From Alkalibacillus silvisoli (GTDB lineage Bacteria > Bacillota > Bacilli > Bacillales > Alkalibacillaceae): a DNA stretch of 64,000 nt. The notes below the pieces were generated by a model. The model searched no databases. It was not told where the DNA came from and worked only from the letters and a program-made list of their open reading frames with translations. The translations under genes and the position numbers were made by a program. The stretch lies in the NCBI RefSeq assembly GCF_039521975.1, contig NZ_BAAACZ010000011.1, forward strand, positions 214,142 to 278,141, in the 5' to 3' direction. Positions 1 through 8,771 of this stretch are shown here, in pieces. Numbering within the stretch: the stretch's first letter is position 1; each line of letters begins with the position of its first letter.

Positions 1-562
1 TGGAATGCAAGAAATGAATGTGATCAATGAAGCTGGTCTTTACAAATTAGTATTCACTTCTCGTAAAGAAGAAGCGGCAAAGTTTACAGATTGGATTGCA
101 GAAGATGTGGTTCCATCTATAAGAAAAACAGGATCTTTTAACGGAATTGATAACCTCATATCATGGATCGCATGGTTAAATCATTGGCTTATCAAATGAA
201 TTAGAGACGACTAATCAAAAAGTTGACAGCATTACATACATCATGAAGCTTAATCCTAAAGACTGGCGACAAGAAGTTAATAAAATCATTAAGAAGATCA
301 CGTTAGAAACAACTGGTAAGGACTTTAAAGATATACGTAATGAAAGCTATAAAGCATTAGAGTCACCTGGTAGATGTGACTTGAACATTCGGTTAAAAAT
401 TTGAAGCGGAACATGACTTATGAAGGAGCTTCAAAGAGCAAAGTACAAAAAGCTAACAAAATGGACGTTATTCAATCGGACAAGAGTTTAACTGAAATCT
501 ATTTATCTATCATCAAAGAAATGGCGATTAAGTATGATGTGAGCATTGGTGATGCTTCGTGA
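1..562 (+). pseudogene. Decayed phage antirepressor (BRO-N plus C-terminal domain), partial
   Basis: The first reading frame (5-199) gives a BRO-N type end with the family-typical WIAEDVVPSIRKTG stretch, after which the frame breaks. The continuation is legible in other frames: NELETTNQKVDS near 198 and LKRNMTYEGASKSKVQKAN near 400, ending in a TGA near 560. At least two or three single-base shifts separate the pieces. Family knowledge: such proteins are phage or prophage antirepressors made of an N-terminal BRO domain and a DNA-binding or oligomerisation C-terminal domain. The 5' end lies outside the window. I read it as an inactive prophage remnant; the lysin-type amidase just downstream fits that. 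Confidence 0.65.
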
Positions 563-835
563 TAACGTAGCAGAACTTCTTCAGTCCAATTTAGGGAGGG
601 GCAATATTACTCATATTTTCCTCCTTTGATTATTAATAGGTTTATAGTAAAAGAAGCGGCTTGCAATGAGGCTAAGCATTCATTTAATCGAGGGAGGTTG
701 ATTAATATTCATAAACATCTGGCAAGAGGACAAATATTGAAAAAAGATTATGCTAGTTCAAACGCCAAAACAATTATTCTAGTTTTTGCATTAGCTAATA
801 TTGTAGAAAAATAATAGGAAATGGAGAGGTTCATG
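563..835. other. Gene-poor spacer between antirepressor remnant and amidase
   Basis: No convincing gene is seen here. A 62-residue frame with a TTG start (626-814) lacks a ribosome binding site and resembles nothing I recognise. A weak GGAGG/CCTCC inverted repeat lies at about 597-633. The stretch is probably further degraded prophage sequence. Confidence 0.3.
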
Positions 836-1627
836 ATGACTAGGATTTATATCGATGCAGGTCATGGTGGTAACGACTCTGGAGCAGTTGGTAATGGGTT
901 AATGGAGAAAGATTTAACACTAGATATCGCTTTAAAAACAAGAGATATTTTAAACAATGAGTATGAAGGTCATGAAATTATGATGTCAAGAACAACAGAT
1001 GTCACAAAGTCGTTATCTGCTAGAACAAATGAAGCAAATAATTGGGGAGCTGATTATTTCTTATCCATTCACGTTAATGCAGGTGGAGGTACAGGTTTTG
1101 AGTCGTTTATTTACAATGGTTCAACCTTACCTGATACACCAAGTTTACGTAATATCCTACACGATACTATTATGATTCATGTAGACTGGTTTGACCGAGG
1201 TAAGAAATCAGCAAACTTCCATGTTTTAAGAGAATCGAACACGTCAGCATCATTAACTGAAAATGGATTTATCGACAATGCAGCTGATGCTGAAAAGTTA
1301 AAATCAGATGATTATTTGAATCGTATTGCAAGAGGACACGCTGAAGGATTAGCGGAAGCTTTTCATTTAGATAGAAAAGACGGTGGAAATGGTGTATATT
1401 ACCGTGTTATTGCAGGTTCGTTTACTTCAAGAAGGAATGCTGAAAACTTACTAGATAGTTTAAGTGAATATGGTTACGATGGCTTTATAGGCATATTCAC
1501 TCATAATGATCAAACTTTTTACCGTGTGATTGTTGGTTCATTCCAAACTAGAGAGAATGCTAAGAATCGTGTAGATGAGCTTAAAGCTGATGGGTTTGAT
1601 GCTTTTATTGCTGTTTATGAATATTAA
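836..1627 (+). CDS. N-acetylmuramoyl-L-alanine amidase with C-terminal SPOR repeats (lysin type)
   Basis: Cleaves the lactyl-alanine amide bond of peptidoglycan. Residues about 1-180 form an Amidase_3 domain: the start IYIDAGHGG contains the first zinc His, SIHVNA carries a second, and ENGFIDN near residue 140 supplies the catalytic Glu region. Residues about 190-263 hold two SPOR-like repeats (YYRVIAGSF and FYRVIVGSF), which bind glycan. There is no signal peptide, as in phage endolysins and mother-cell CwlC enzymes. The start at 836 is chosen because GGAGAGG lies 6 bases upstream; an in-frame ATG at 833 and another at 821 are less well placed. Neighbouring prophage debris suggests a phage origin, but a sporulation lysin is possible. 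Confidence 0.85.
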   Translation: MTRIYIDAGHGGNDSGAVGNGLMEKDLTLDIALKTRDILNNEYEGHEIMMSRTTDVTKSLSARTNEANNWGADYFLSIHVNAGGGTGFESFIYNGSTLPDTPSLRNILHDTIMIHVDWFDRGKKSANFHVLRESNTSASLTENGFIDNAADAEKLKSDDYLNRIARGHAEGLAEAFHLDRKDGGNGVYYRVIAGSFTSRRNAENLLDSLSEYGYDGFIGIFTHNDQTFYRVIVGSFQTRENAKNRVDELKADGFDAFIAVYEY

Positions 1628-1755
1628 TTAACAATAGAATATAAAAATATGTGATCATTTGTTCTAAAGGTCTAACGAAATAATGGAACTCTATCCTATA
1701 GTCAAAGATTTGGCTTAGGGTATTTTTTTGGTTTATTTAACCATTTTAAACAACC

Positions 1756-1800
1756 TTGTTATTTTTCTTCTTTTTGTGGTATAATACGAACAAATGTTCT
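1756..1800 (+). promoter_or_regulatory. SOS promoter with LexA box overlapping the -10 region
   Basis: A -35-like TTGTTA (1756-1761), an 18-base spacer and TATAAT (1780-1785) are followed directly by CGAACAAATGTTCT (1787-1800), which matches the Bacillus LexA consensus CGAAC-N4-GTTCG in all but the last base. LexA bound here would block the start of transcription of the polymerase operon. Seen directly; the regulatory role follows from the known consensus. Confidence 0.85.
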
Positions 1801-1824
1801 TTTTAAATGGAAGGGCTGATTGAT

Positions 1825-2049
1825 ATGAACCACATGTTGCAAAAGTCGTTAAGTAACAGATGTAAACTTGAGATGGTTTATATAGATTCGAAAAACAATA
1901 TGACGCAGCGCACCGTACGTATTGTGAAGATCTACGATGACCGAATGCTCGGCTTTTGTTACCTGAAAAAGAAGGTAAGGTCATTTAAAAAAGAAAATAT
2001 TTTAGCGATTTATCCTGTTCAACAAAATCACTTTGAAATGGAGGCTTAA
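1825..2049 (+). CDS. Small WYL-like protein of the SOS polymerase operon
   Basis: A 74-residue protein whose second half (RMLGFCYLKKKVRSFKKENI) resembles the core of WYL domains, which sense ligands or nucleic acid in transcription factors; here the domain stands alone without a DNA-binding part. The start at 1825 has GAAGGG 9 bases upstream, so the longer frame from 1807 is rejected. It is the first gene behind the LexA-controlled promoter and ends 3 bases before the YolD-like gene. A similar small gene with yolD and uvrX is common in Bacillaceae. Its function is unknown; a regulatory or accessory role in the SOS response is inference. Confidence 0.75.
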   Translation: MNHMLQKSLSNRCKLEMVYIDSKNNMTQRTVRIVKIYDDRMLGFCYLKKKVRSFKKENILAIYPVQQNHFEMEA

Positions 2050-2052
2050 TAA

Positions 2053-2382
2053 ATGCATCATGATCGCGGAAGTGTTAAATGGGCATCACTTATGCTCCCT
2101 GAACACGTCGAAGCTCTACAACATATCTGGCAAGAAAGTGAACGTGAACAACCGCCAACACTTGATGAACAACAATTAGAAGAACACCTTTTTTATTTAT
2201 CTCAAGCCTACGAAGAACAATTAACAGTTAAAATTAATTACTTTAAAAACAGACAATATAAAGAAGTAACGGGGAACGTAATGTATTGGAGTCATGAGCA
2301 GCAATCTATTCGTTTACAAACCGATCATGATGATGAGCGTGAATGGATCAAATTAAAACATATTAAACAAATAACATTATAA
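2053..2382 (+). CDS. YolD-like protein
   Basis: A 109-residue protein of the YolD-like family, recognised by the N-terminal DRGSVKWASLMLPEHVEAL motif and a YWSHEQQSIRL segment near the C-terminus. Family members travel almost always with Y-family polymerase genes of the UvrX type and have been proposed to be UmuD-like partners, but the biochemical role is not established. GGAGG lies upstream inside the end of the preceding gene, and the next gene starts 14 bases downstream, so the three genes form one SOS operon. Confidence 0.85.
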   Translation: MHHDRGSVKWASLMLPEHVEALQHIWQESEREQPPTLDEQQLEEHLFYLSQAYEEQLTVKINYFKNRQYKEVTGNVMYWSHEQQSIRLQTDHDDEREWIKLKHIKQITL

Positions 2383-2396
2383 AAGGAGTGAATTAA

Positions 2397-3653
2397 ATGG
2401 ACTACACTCCTTACCCAAGACACGATGTTCTCTGTATTGACATGCGTTCGTTTTATGCGAGTGTTGAATGTATGAAAAGAGGGCTCGATCCACACACTGC
2501 ATTACTCGCTGTCGTTGGAGATCCAAATCGTAGCGGAAGTATTGTATTAGCAGCTTCTCCTGCTTTAAAAAGAAAGCATGGTATTAGTAATGTCAGCCGT
2601 TACTTTGAGCTTCCAAATGATGCGAATTTAATTATTGCAAGTGCACATATGGGAAACTACTTATCCATTTCACTTGAGATCACCAAGCTAATGATGCGCT
2701 TTGTACCAAAGGAAGCGATTCATATTTATTCGGTTGATGAATTGTGGTTAACTATCGATGGCTTAGAGCGTTTATACGGTTCTGTAAAGCAAATTGCTAA
2801 AAAAGTTCAAGCCAGCATTCGCGAACAATTTGGTATTGAATCTGTAATTGGGATTGGTGATAATAAATTTTTAGCTAAAGTTGTCATGGATATTCATGCT
2901 AAAAAAGCTTCTGATGGCATTAGTGAATGTCGGTATGAAAATGTGAGTGATTTATTGTGGCCAATCCCAGTTGAAAAAATATGGGGGATCGGCTCGCGAA
3001 TGAAACACCATTTAAACCGAATGGGTATTAGAACCTTAGGGGATTTAGCGCGTTATTCAAAACCCTATTTAAAAAAGCGTTTCGGTGTGATAGGAGAACA
3101 ATTATACTGGCACGCTTGGGGGATTGATTTAAGCCCTGTTATTGGAAACTTCACAAAAATGGAACAAAAAGGCTATGGGCACGGGGTTACACTTTTACGT
3201 GACTATACAAAAGGTGAGATTAATGCTTGCTTATTAGATTTATGCGAAGAAGCATGCCAAAGAGCAAGGAAAGATGGGAAAGAAGGAAGGACGATCCACC
3301 TTTCCATTGGGTATTCAAGTGAACATGGAACAGGATTTAGCCGATCAACTTCTATTGATACTCCAACAAATGATACATGGGAGATGTATCAAGTGTGTTT
3401 ACAACTCTTCCAGCAATTTTATACAGAAAAATGCCATATTCGTAAAGCTTCAGTCACACTAACGAATTTAGAAGATGAGGTAGGAACTCAGTTAAGTCTT
3501 TTTGACCAACGAGTACAACAAAAGCAACTCGCCTACGCTGTTGACCACATACGAGAACGATTCGGTTCAACGGCCATTCTAAGAGCTAGTAGCTATACAC
3601 CTGGCGGGATTGCGGTCGACCGTGGCAAGAAAATTGGCGGGCATTATGAATGA
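2397..3653 (+). CDS. uvrX: UvrX-type Y-family DNA polymerase (translesion synthesis)
   Basis: A 418-residue Y-family polymerase. The palm begins with VLCIDMRSFYASVEC, whose Asp and the following Tyr gate are typical. The second catalytic motif is YSVDELWL near residue 115 (SVDE, with both metal-binding acids present). A helix-hairpin-helix region follows near residue 195 (IWGIGSRMKHHLNRMGI), then the little-finger domain. A QLSLFD motif near residue 360 matches the beta-clamp binding consensus QLxLF. It extends primers past damaged bases after SOS induction. It is the last gene of the LexA-controlled operon and is followed by a strong terminator. Confidence 0.92.
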   Translation: MDYTPYPRHDVLCIDMRSFYASVECMKRGLDPHTALLAVVGDPNRSGSIVLAASPALKRKHGISNVSRYFELPNDANLIIASAHMGNYLSISLEITKLMMRFVPKEAIHIYSVDELWLTIDGLERLYGSVKQIAKKVQASIREQFGIESVIGIGDNKFLAKVVMDIHAKKASDGISECRYENVSDLLWPIPVEKIWGIGSRMKHHLNRMGIRTLGDLARYSKPYLKKRFGVIGEQLYWHAWGIDLSPVIGNFTKMEQKGYGHGVTLLRDYTKGEINACLLDLCEEACQRARKDGKEGRTIHLSIGYSSEHGTGFSRSTSIDTPTNDTWEMYQVCLQLFQQFYTEKCHIRKASVTLTNLEDEVGTQLSLFDQRVQQKQLAYAVDHIRERFGSTAILRASSYTPGGIAVDRGKKIGGHYE

Positions 3654-3654
3654 A

Positions 3655-3693
3655 AAAAGATTGTCCCTTCAAGGTAGAAGGAACAATCTTTTT
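3655..3693. terminator. Bidirectional terminator between uvrX and lexA
   Basis: Near-perfect inverted repeat: AAGATTGTCCCTTC pairs with GAAGGAACAATCTT, flanked by A-run and T-run, so it can stop transcription from both converging genes. Confidence 0.9.
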
Positions 3694-4314
3694 TTAATGA
3701 ATATCACGATATAGACCGATTACTTTGCCTAAAACAGTTACGTGGTCTAAAACAATCGGCTCCATTGTAGAGTTTTCAGGTTCTAAACGATACTGATTAG
3801 CATCTTTAAAGAAGCGTTTAACAGTGGCTTCGTCTTCATCAGTCATAGCGACTACAATATCTCCATTTGAAGCAGTAGACTGCTTTCTTACGATCACTAA
3901 ATCTTGGTCTAAAATGCCAGCTTCAACCATACTATCTCCTTCAATAGATAAGACAAAAACATCTTCTTCAATAGCGGAGAATGTATTAGGAACTGGTATA
4001 TATTCCTCAACATTTTCAACCGCTGTAATCGGTTCACCAGCTGTTACTTTACCAATTAATGGCGCATACATAGCAGTACGCTCGTGAACAGTTTGATTAT
4101 CCTCATACGTAATTTCGATCGCACGTGGTTTCGTAGGATCACGACGAATATAGCCTTTTTCCTCAAGACGAGATAAATGGCCGTGAACAGTCGAGCTAGA
4201 AGCTAATCCAACCGCTTCAGCTATTTCCCGAACTGATGGTGGATATCCTTTCGCTTTAACCTCACCAATAATGAATTCATAGATTTCTTTTTGTCTCTTT
4301 GATAATTTTGTCAC
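3694..4314 (-). CDS. lexA: LexA SOS repressor
   Basis: A 206-residue transcriptional repressor of the SOS regulon. The N-terminal winged helix (MTKLSKRQKEIYEFI, then SVREIAEAVGLASSSTVHGHL) binds LexA boxes. The self-cleavage site is the Ala-Gly pair in GKVTAGEPI; the catalytic Ser lies in IEGDSMVEAG and the Lys in ATVKRFF. The GTG at 4314 is preferred: it gives the canonical MTKLSKRQ start with AGGTGAG just upstream, whereas the GTG at 4323 overlaps that ribosome site. The length matches B. subtilis LexA (205 residues). A LexA box upstream implies autoregulation. Confidence 0.95.
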   Translation of the reverse strand: MTKLSKRQKEIYEFIIGEVKAKGYPPSVREIAEAVGLASSSTVHGHLSRLEEKGYIRRDPTKPRAIEITYEDNQTVHERTAMYAPLIGKVTAGEPITAVENVEEYIPVPNTFSAIEEDVFVLSIEGDSMVEAGILDQDLVIVRKQSTASNGDIVVAMTDEDEATVKRFFKDANQYRLEPENSTMEPIVLDHVTVLGKVIGLYRDIH

Positions 4315-4376
4315 TCTTCTCACCTCATGGAATTAATAACCTTTATAAATATTATAGCAAGAATTGCCACAAAAAA

Positions 4377-4390
4377 CAAACGTTCGTTCG
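4377..4390 (-). promoter_or_regulatory. LexA box in front of lexA
   Basis: Read on the minus strand the site is CGAACGAACGTTTG, agreeing with CGAAC-N4-GTTCG except for one base in the second half-site. It lies 63 bases upstream of the lexA start and would serve autoregulation, and possibly the divergent side. Confidence 0.75.
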
Positions 4391-4648
4391 TATTTCAAAC
4401 ACGATTCTTGTTTTTCTACTACATAGATTATAGAATATAGTTTGGACTTAGCGTATAAGGGTATTTTATATAGTGGGTATTTAAATATTTGTACTAAGTT
4501 GTTGTATTATGATGAACGAAGGATCTGACCCTCTCTCGGCAGATTTTTATCTCCTTCTGTTAGAGAGTCTAGGCAACCTTAAAGCACCCACAATAACAAC
4601 AACGAGCTTTAACAAAACCAACAGTATAGAATTTAAAGGAGTTTTAAA
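4391..4648. other. lexA-ynzC spacer with an unexplained hairpin region and no yneA
   Basis: In B. subtilis the SOS division inhibitor yneA and the resolvase-like yneB lie here. No such frames are seen. Instead 4531-4572 forms an imperfect stem of about 12 pairs (CTCTCT + GGCAGA with TCTGTT + AGAGAG, one bulged C). No known riboswitch signature is recognised. The ribosome site AAAGGAG for ynzC is at about 4635. Confidence 0.4.
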
Positions 4649-4882
4649 ATGCTATCGCAAGACAAAATTGACCGTATTAATGAACTGGCAAACAAAAAGA
4701 AAACAAAAAGTTTAACGAAAAAAGAGGAAAAAGAGCAAAAAGATTTAAGAGAAGAATACTTAGCTTCATTTCGTAACTCATTCAAAAACCAACTACACTC
4801 AATGAAGGTTGTTGACCCAGAAGGAGAAGATGTAACACCACAAAAACTTAAAGATGAACAAGAAAAAAATAAAAAACATTAA
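4649..4882 (+). CDS. ynzC: DUF896 protein YnzC
   Basis: A 77-residue, highly charged cytoplasmic protein of the DUF896/YnzC family, recognised by DRINELANKKKTKSLTKKEE and LREEYLASFRNSFKNQL. The known structure of the family is a helical hairpin; its function is not established. The good ribosome site AAAGGAG precedes the ATG. It sits between lexA and transketolase as in B. subtilis, though yneA and yneB are absent here. Confidence 0.92.
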   Translation: MLSQDKIDRINELANKKKTKSLTKKEEKEQKDLREEYLASFRNSFKNQLHSMKVVDPEGEDVTPQKLKDEQEKNKKH

Positions 4883-4987
4883 ATAAACATCAATATTCAT
4901 TGTCGGTTTTTGTTAAAATAGAAACGAGTTTAATTAAAGCCTGAAATATTAACAATGACAAGTGGAAGTTGAAGGGAGATTTATTCA

Positions 4988-6997
4988 ATGAATAAAACAA
5001 CAGAAGAACTATCTATTAATACCATTCGAACACTTACAATCGATGCGGTAGAAAAAGCTAACTCTGGTCACCCAGGCATGCCGATGGGTGCTGCGCCAAT
5101 GGCTTACACACTTTGGTCTAAAGTGATGAACCATAACCCTAGTAATTCCTCATGGTTTAACCGTGATCGCTTTGTACTTTCAGCAGGTCATGGATCAATG
5201 CTTTTATATGCTTTATTACACTTATCTGGCTATAATGTTAGTCTTGATGACATTAAAAACTTCCGTCAATGGGGATCTAATACACCTGGACACCCAGAAT
5301 TCGGACATACAGATGGTGTAGAGGCGACAACTGGACCATTAGGCCAAGGCTTAGCAATGGCAACTGGTAAGGCTATGGCAGAACGCTTCTTAGCATCAAA
5401 ATATAATACTGATGACTATCAGCTAGTTGACCATTATACTTACTCTATTTGTGGTGATGGTGACTTGATGGAAGGTGTATCACAGGAATCAGCATCTTTA
5501 GCAGGTCACTTAAAACTTGGAAAGCTAATTGTATTATATGACTCTAATGATATTTCATTAGATGGTGATTTAAACCGTTCATTTTCTGAAAGTATAGAGG
5601 ATCGTTATAAGTCATACGGTTGGCAAGTCATCCGTATTGAAGATGGAAATGATACTGCAGCAATCGAACGTGCTTTAGAGGAAGCAAAAGCTAATACTGA
5701 ACAGCCAACGATGATTGAAGTTAAAACAGTTATTGGTTATGGTTCACCAAACAAATCAGGTAAAGCAGATTCTCATGGTGCACCACTTGGTGAAGATGAG
5801 CTTAAATTAGCTAAAGAACACTACGGTTGGGATTATGAAGACGATTTCTTCATTCCAGAAGAAGTTAAAGAAGACTTTAAGACTAAAGTACAACAACGTG
5901 GTGAAGCAACTGAAAACAAGTGGAAAGAACTTTTCGCTCAATATAAAGAAGCTAATCCTGAATTAGCAGATGAATTCGAAAAAGCAATCAATGGGGAATT
6001 ACCTGTTGAATGGAACGCTGATTTACCAACATATGACGAGCATTCTAAAGCATTAGCAACACGCGCTGCTTCTGGTGAGGTTCTAAATGCAATCGCTCAT
6101 AATCTCCCAAACTTAATTGGCGGAAGTGCAGACTTAGCCGGTTCAAATAAAACGACACTTAAAGGCGAAGACGATTTCAAACCGACTGATTACAGTGGAA
6201 GAAACGTTTGGTTTGGAGTACGTGAATTTGCCATGGCCTCTGCTTTAAATGGTATGTCACTTCACGGTGGAGTTAAAGTGTTCGGTGGTACGTTCTTCGT
6301 ATTTAGTGATTACTTACGCCCAGCATTAAGGCTTTCTGCATTAATGGGAACGCCAGTAACTTATGTTTTAACACACGACTCTGTTGCTGTAGGTGAAGAT
6401 GGCCCAACACACGAACCAATTGAGCAATTGCCTTCTTTACGTGCTATGCCACATCTAGATTTAATCAGACCAGCTGATGCAAATGAAACAAAAGCGGCTT
6501 GGGAGTTAGCTGTACAAGCAACTGACCACCCAACAGCATTAGTGTTAACACGCCAAGGTTTACCGGTACTACCTAACACTGATTCCATCGCTCATGATGG
6601 TGTTAAAAAAGGTGCTTATGTATTAAAGCAAGCTGAAAAAAAGCAACCTGATCTTATTCTCTTAGCAACAGGTTCTGAAGTCCACTTAGTTCACCAGGCA
6701 AGTGAGGCGTTAAAGGTAGAAGGAATCGATGCACAAGTTGTAAGCATGCCTTCTTGGTACCGTTTTGAACAACAGTCAGATGCCTATAAAGAATCTGTAT
6801 TACCATCAGCAGTCAAAAATCGTTTAGCAGTTGAAATGGCATCTCCATTTGGTTGGGAACGTTATGTCGGCTTAGATGGTGATGTATTAGGTATTGATAC
6901 TTTTGGTGCATCAGCTCCTGGTGATGAAGTCATCGAAAAATATGGCTTTACAGTAGACAATGTCATTGCACGAGCTAAGGCTCTGTTAAATAAGTAA
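4988..6997 (+). CDS. tkt: Transketolase
   Basis: A 669-residue, full-length thiamine-diphosphate enzyme of the non-oxidative pentose phosphate pathway that moves two-carbon units between ketose and aldose phosphates. The N-terminal domain has NSGHPGMPMG and the cofactor motif CGDGDLMEGVSQESASLAGHLKL's GDG core; the middle domain contains FGVREFAMAS with the catalytic Glu near residue 410 and THDSVAVGEDGPTHEPIEQ. The C-terminal domain starts near residue 540. GAAGGGAG precedes the start. The gene lies in the conserved lexA-tkt-sirA order. Confidence 0.97.
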   Translation: MNKTTEELSINTIRTLTIDAVEKANSGHPGMPMGAAPMAYTLWSKVMNHNPSNSSWFNRDRFVLSAGHGSMLLYALLHLSGYNVSLDDIKNFRQWGSNTPGHPEFGHTDGVEATTGPLGQGLAMATGKAMAERFLASKYNTDDYQLVDHYTYSICGDGDLMEGVSQESASLAGHLKLGKLIVLYDSNDISLDGDLNRSFSESIEDRYKSYGWQVIRIEDGNDTAAIERALEEAKANTEQPTMIEVKTVIGYGSPNKSGKADSHGAPLGEDELKLAKEHYGWDYEDDFFIPEEVKEDFKTKVQQRGEATENKWKELFAQYKEANPELADEFEKAINGELPVEWNADLPTYDEHSKALATRAASGEVLNAIAHNLPNLIGGSADLAGSNKTTLKGEDDFKPTDYSGRNVWFGVREFAMASALNGMSLHGGVKVFGGTFFVFSDYLRPALRLSALMGTPVTYVLTHDSVAVGEDGPTHEPIEQLPSLRAMPHLDLIRPADANETKAAWELAVQATDHPTALVLTRQGLPVLPNTDSIAHDGVKKGAYVLKQAEKKQPDLILLATGSEVHLVHQASEALKVEGIDAQVVSMPSWYRFEQQSDAYKESVLPSAVKNRLAVEMASPFGWERYVGLDGDVLGIDTFGASAPGDEVIEKYGFTVDNVIARAKALLNK

Positions 6998-7112
6998 TAC
7001 GAAATAACAAAGAAATGCAGGAATTGACATTGTTTTCACTTGATTGTATTTAAAATATGACAAACTTTTTTGCGGAATATTGATACGCTTGTCCTAAAGG
7101 GAGGGCTAAGAC

Positions 7113-7553
7113 ATGTATCAATATTCCTTATATTTTTTCAAACCAATCTATGCGATTCATTTTTACTATAAAGTTGATGTAATTTATCGTTTCTTATGGC
7201 AATACCATAACGGTAATAACACAGATACATCGACGTTAAAACAAGTTAATTCTGTCTTAGAAGAATTCCATATTGAAGACATACACAAACACTTATCTAA
7301 TCCGAAATTTATAAATGATTTAGATATTAGAGTGGAAAATAAAGAGCTTCTGATTGATAGTGAAAAATTGAATATGAAAGTAGTTCAAAACGGGTTTGCC
7401 GTTGATATATATACAGATTCATTAATCGATGCTGATGAATTATTTTTCCAGTACATTAAGGAATACCATCCATATGTCTTTGTTGTAAACTTTGCCTCAA
7501 GGGAATGTGGTTGGATTCTACCTTTAGCAAAAAAAGCTAATTATCATATATAA
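7113..7553 (+). CDS. sirA: SirA, sporulation inhibitor of replication
   Basis: A 146-residue protein similar in size and ends to B. subtilis SirA (YneE, 148 residues): an N-terminal YSLYFFKPIYAIHFYY segment and a C-terminal FVVNFASRECGWILPL segment match the family. In B. subtilis SirA is made under Spo0A control, binds DnaA domain I and blocks new rounds of replication as cells enter sporulation. Position between tkt and yneF is conserved. It supports the view that the organism sporulates. The identification rests on pattern and position; middle-region similarity is low. Confidence 0.82.
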   Translation: MYQYSLYFFKPIYAIHFYYKVDVIYRFLWQYHNGNNTDTSTLKQVNSVLEEFHIEDIHKHLSNPKFINDLDIRVENKELLIDSEKLNMKVVQNGFAVDIYTDSLIDADELFFQYIKEYHPYVFVVNFASRECGWILPLAKKANYHI

Positions 7554-7622
7554 GACTATTGTCATTATTCGAATGTTTTACTATACTGTATAAAGACAAC
7601 GAGATAGGAGGATATAGAAGCA

Positions 7623-7859
7623 ATGGACATACTATGGGTTGTATTAATTGCTTTTGGTACGTTGGTGGCAGGTTTACTTTTAGGATTCCTCATTGCTCGT
7701 AAAACAATGATGAGTTACTTAAAGAAGAACCCACCAATTAATGAGCAAATGTTACGTACAATGATGATGCAAATGGGACAAAAGCCTTCACAAAAGAAGA
7801 TCAATCAAATGATGAAGTCTATGTCTCAACAAATGGACAATGACAAGAAGAAAAAATAA
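7623..7859 (+). CDS. yneF: YneF family small membrane protein
   Basis: A 78-residue UPF0154/YneF protein. An N-terminal transmembrane helix (about residues 3-24) is followed by a conserved cytoplasmic tail with KNPPINEQMLRTMMMQMGQKPS and a Met-rich, Lys-rich C-terminus. The function is not known. AGGAGG precedes the ATG, and a strong terminator follows at once. Confidence 0.93.
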   Translation: MDILWVVLIAFGTLVAGLLLGFLIARKTMMSYLKKNPPINEQMLRTMMMQMGQKPSQKKINQMMKSMSQQMDNDKKKK

Positions 7860-7864
7860 AACAA

Positions 7865-7900
7865 GAAGGGGGGAGCTATTTATAAAGCTTGCCCCTTTTT
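7865..7900 (+). terminator. Terminator after yneF
   Basis: AAGGGGGGAGCT pairs with AGCTTGCCCCTT, followed by a T-run. Confidence 0.88.
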
Positions 7901-7996
7901 CATTTTTCATAAAACCGTCAATGATAAGACCTATTACTTAACAGACTTTCTGATACCATGGTAATATAAACATTGATTATAGTTAGGAGTGTAATA

Positions 7997-8701
7997 ATGG
8001 CTGATGTTAATCTATTTTTAGCCTTTGGAGCTGGCTTTTTATCTTTTATCTCACCATGTGTATTACCATTGTATCCAGTTTTTCTTTCATATGTAACAGG
8101 AATGAGTGTAGAAGAGCTGAAAAATGACAATGCTATGTTAAGAAAAAGAAGTTTATTACATACTTTATTTTTCCTGATCGGGTTTTCATCCATCTTTATT
8201 ATGTTAGGTTTCTCAACCTATTATATTGGCGAAACGCTTTATGCATATAGAGACCTTATTAGACAGCTCGGTGCAATATTAATCGTATTCTTTGGCTTAG
8301 TTATGGTTGGAGTTTTAAACTTTGAATTCCTCATGAAAGAACGAAAAGTGACTTTTAAAAATCGCCCAGCTGGTTATTTAGGTACATTATTTATTGGTGC
8401 TGCTTTCTCGATGAGTTGGACACCTTGTACTGGCCCAATATTAGCTGCTGTCCTAGCTTTAGCCGCAACGAACCCAGAGTCAGGTGTCATTATGATGACA
8501 GCTTACTCATTAGGATTTTCAGTCCCATTCTTTGCCATGTCATTTTTCATTGGTAAAATGGATTGGATCAAGCGTAATTCACAGAAAATTGTCCGAATCG
8601 GTGGTTATATCCTGATCTTCTTAGGTATTGCGCTATTCTTTGACTGGCTTCGAATAATCACAGCATATTTAGCTAATTTAATTGGTTTTCAAGGGTTTTA
8701 A
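7997..8701 (+). CDS. ccdA: CcdA, cytochrome c biogenesis thiol transporter
   Basis: A 234-residue membrane protein with six predicted helices. It carries electrons from cytoplasmic thioredoxin across the membrane to extracytoplasmic thiol-disulfide proteins. The two redox cysteines are visible in FISPCVLPLYPVF (helix 1) and SWTPCTGPIL (helix 4), the DsbD/CcdA signature. TAGGAGTG precedes the chosen ATG at 7997; the longer frame from 7973 has no ribosome site. Two TlpA/ResA-type partners occur elsewhere in the window (22429 and 47474). The ccdA-ccdC-yneK order of Bacillus is retained around one extra gene. Confidence 0.95.
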   Translation: MADVNLFLAFGAGFLSFISPCVLPLYPVFLSYVTGMSVEELKNDNAMLRKRSLLHTLFFLIGFSSIFIMLGFSTYYIGETLYAYRDLIRQLGAILIVFFGLVMVGVLNFEFLMKERKVTFKNRPAGYLGTLFIGAAFSMSWTPCTGPILAAVLALAATNPESGVIMMTAYSLGFSVPFFAMSFFIGKMDWIKRNSQKIVRIGGYILIFLGIALFFDWLRIITAYLANLIGFQGF

Positions 8702-8771
8702 ACATTGAACGAAAAAGCATAATAGCATATAATAATATTGATTTAGCAAACAAAGAAAAAGGGGATTTTAT

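Noticed and set aside
626..814. 62-residue frame with a TTG start
   Set aside because: No ribosome site and no recognisable similarity; it lies in degenerate prophage sequence.
4531..4572. Possible riboswitch or T-box before ynzC
   Set aside because: The hairpin does not match a known riboswitch or T-box pattern; kept only as an unexplained structure.
4509..4715. 68-residue frame upstream of ynzC
   Set aside because: It overlaps the ynzC ribosome site and start in another frame and has no ribosome site of its own.
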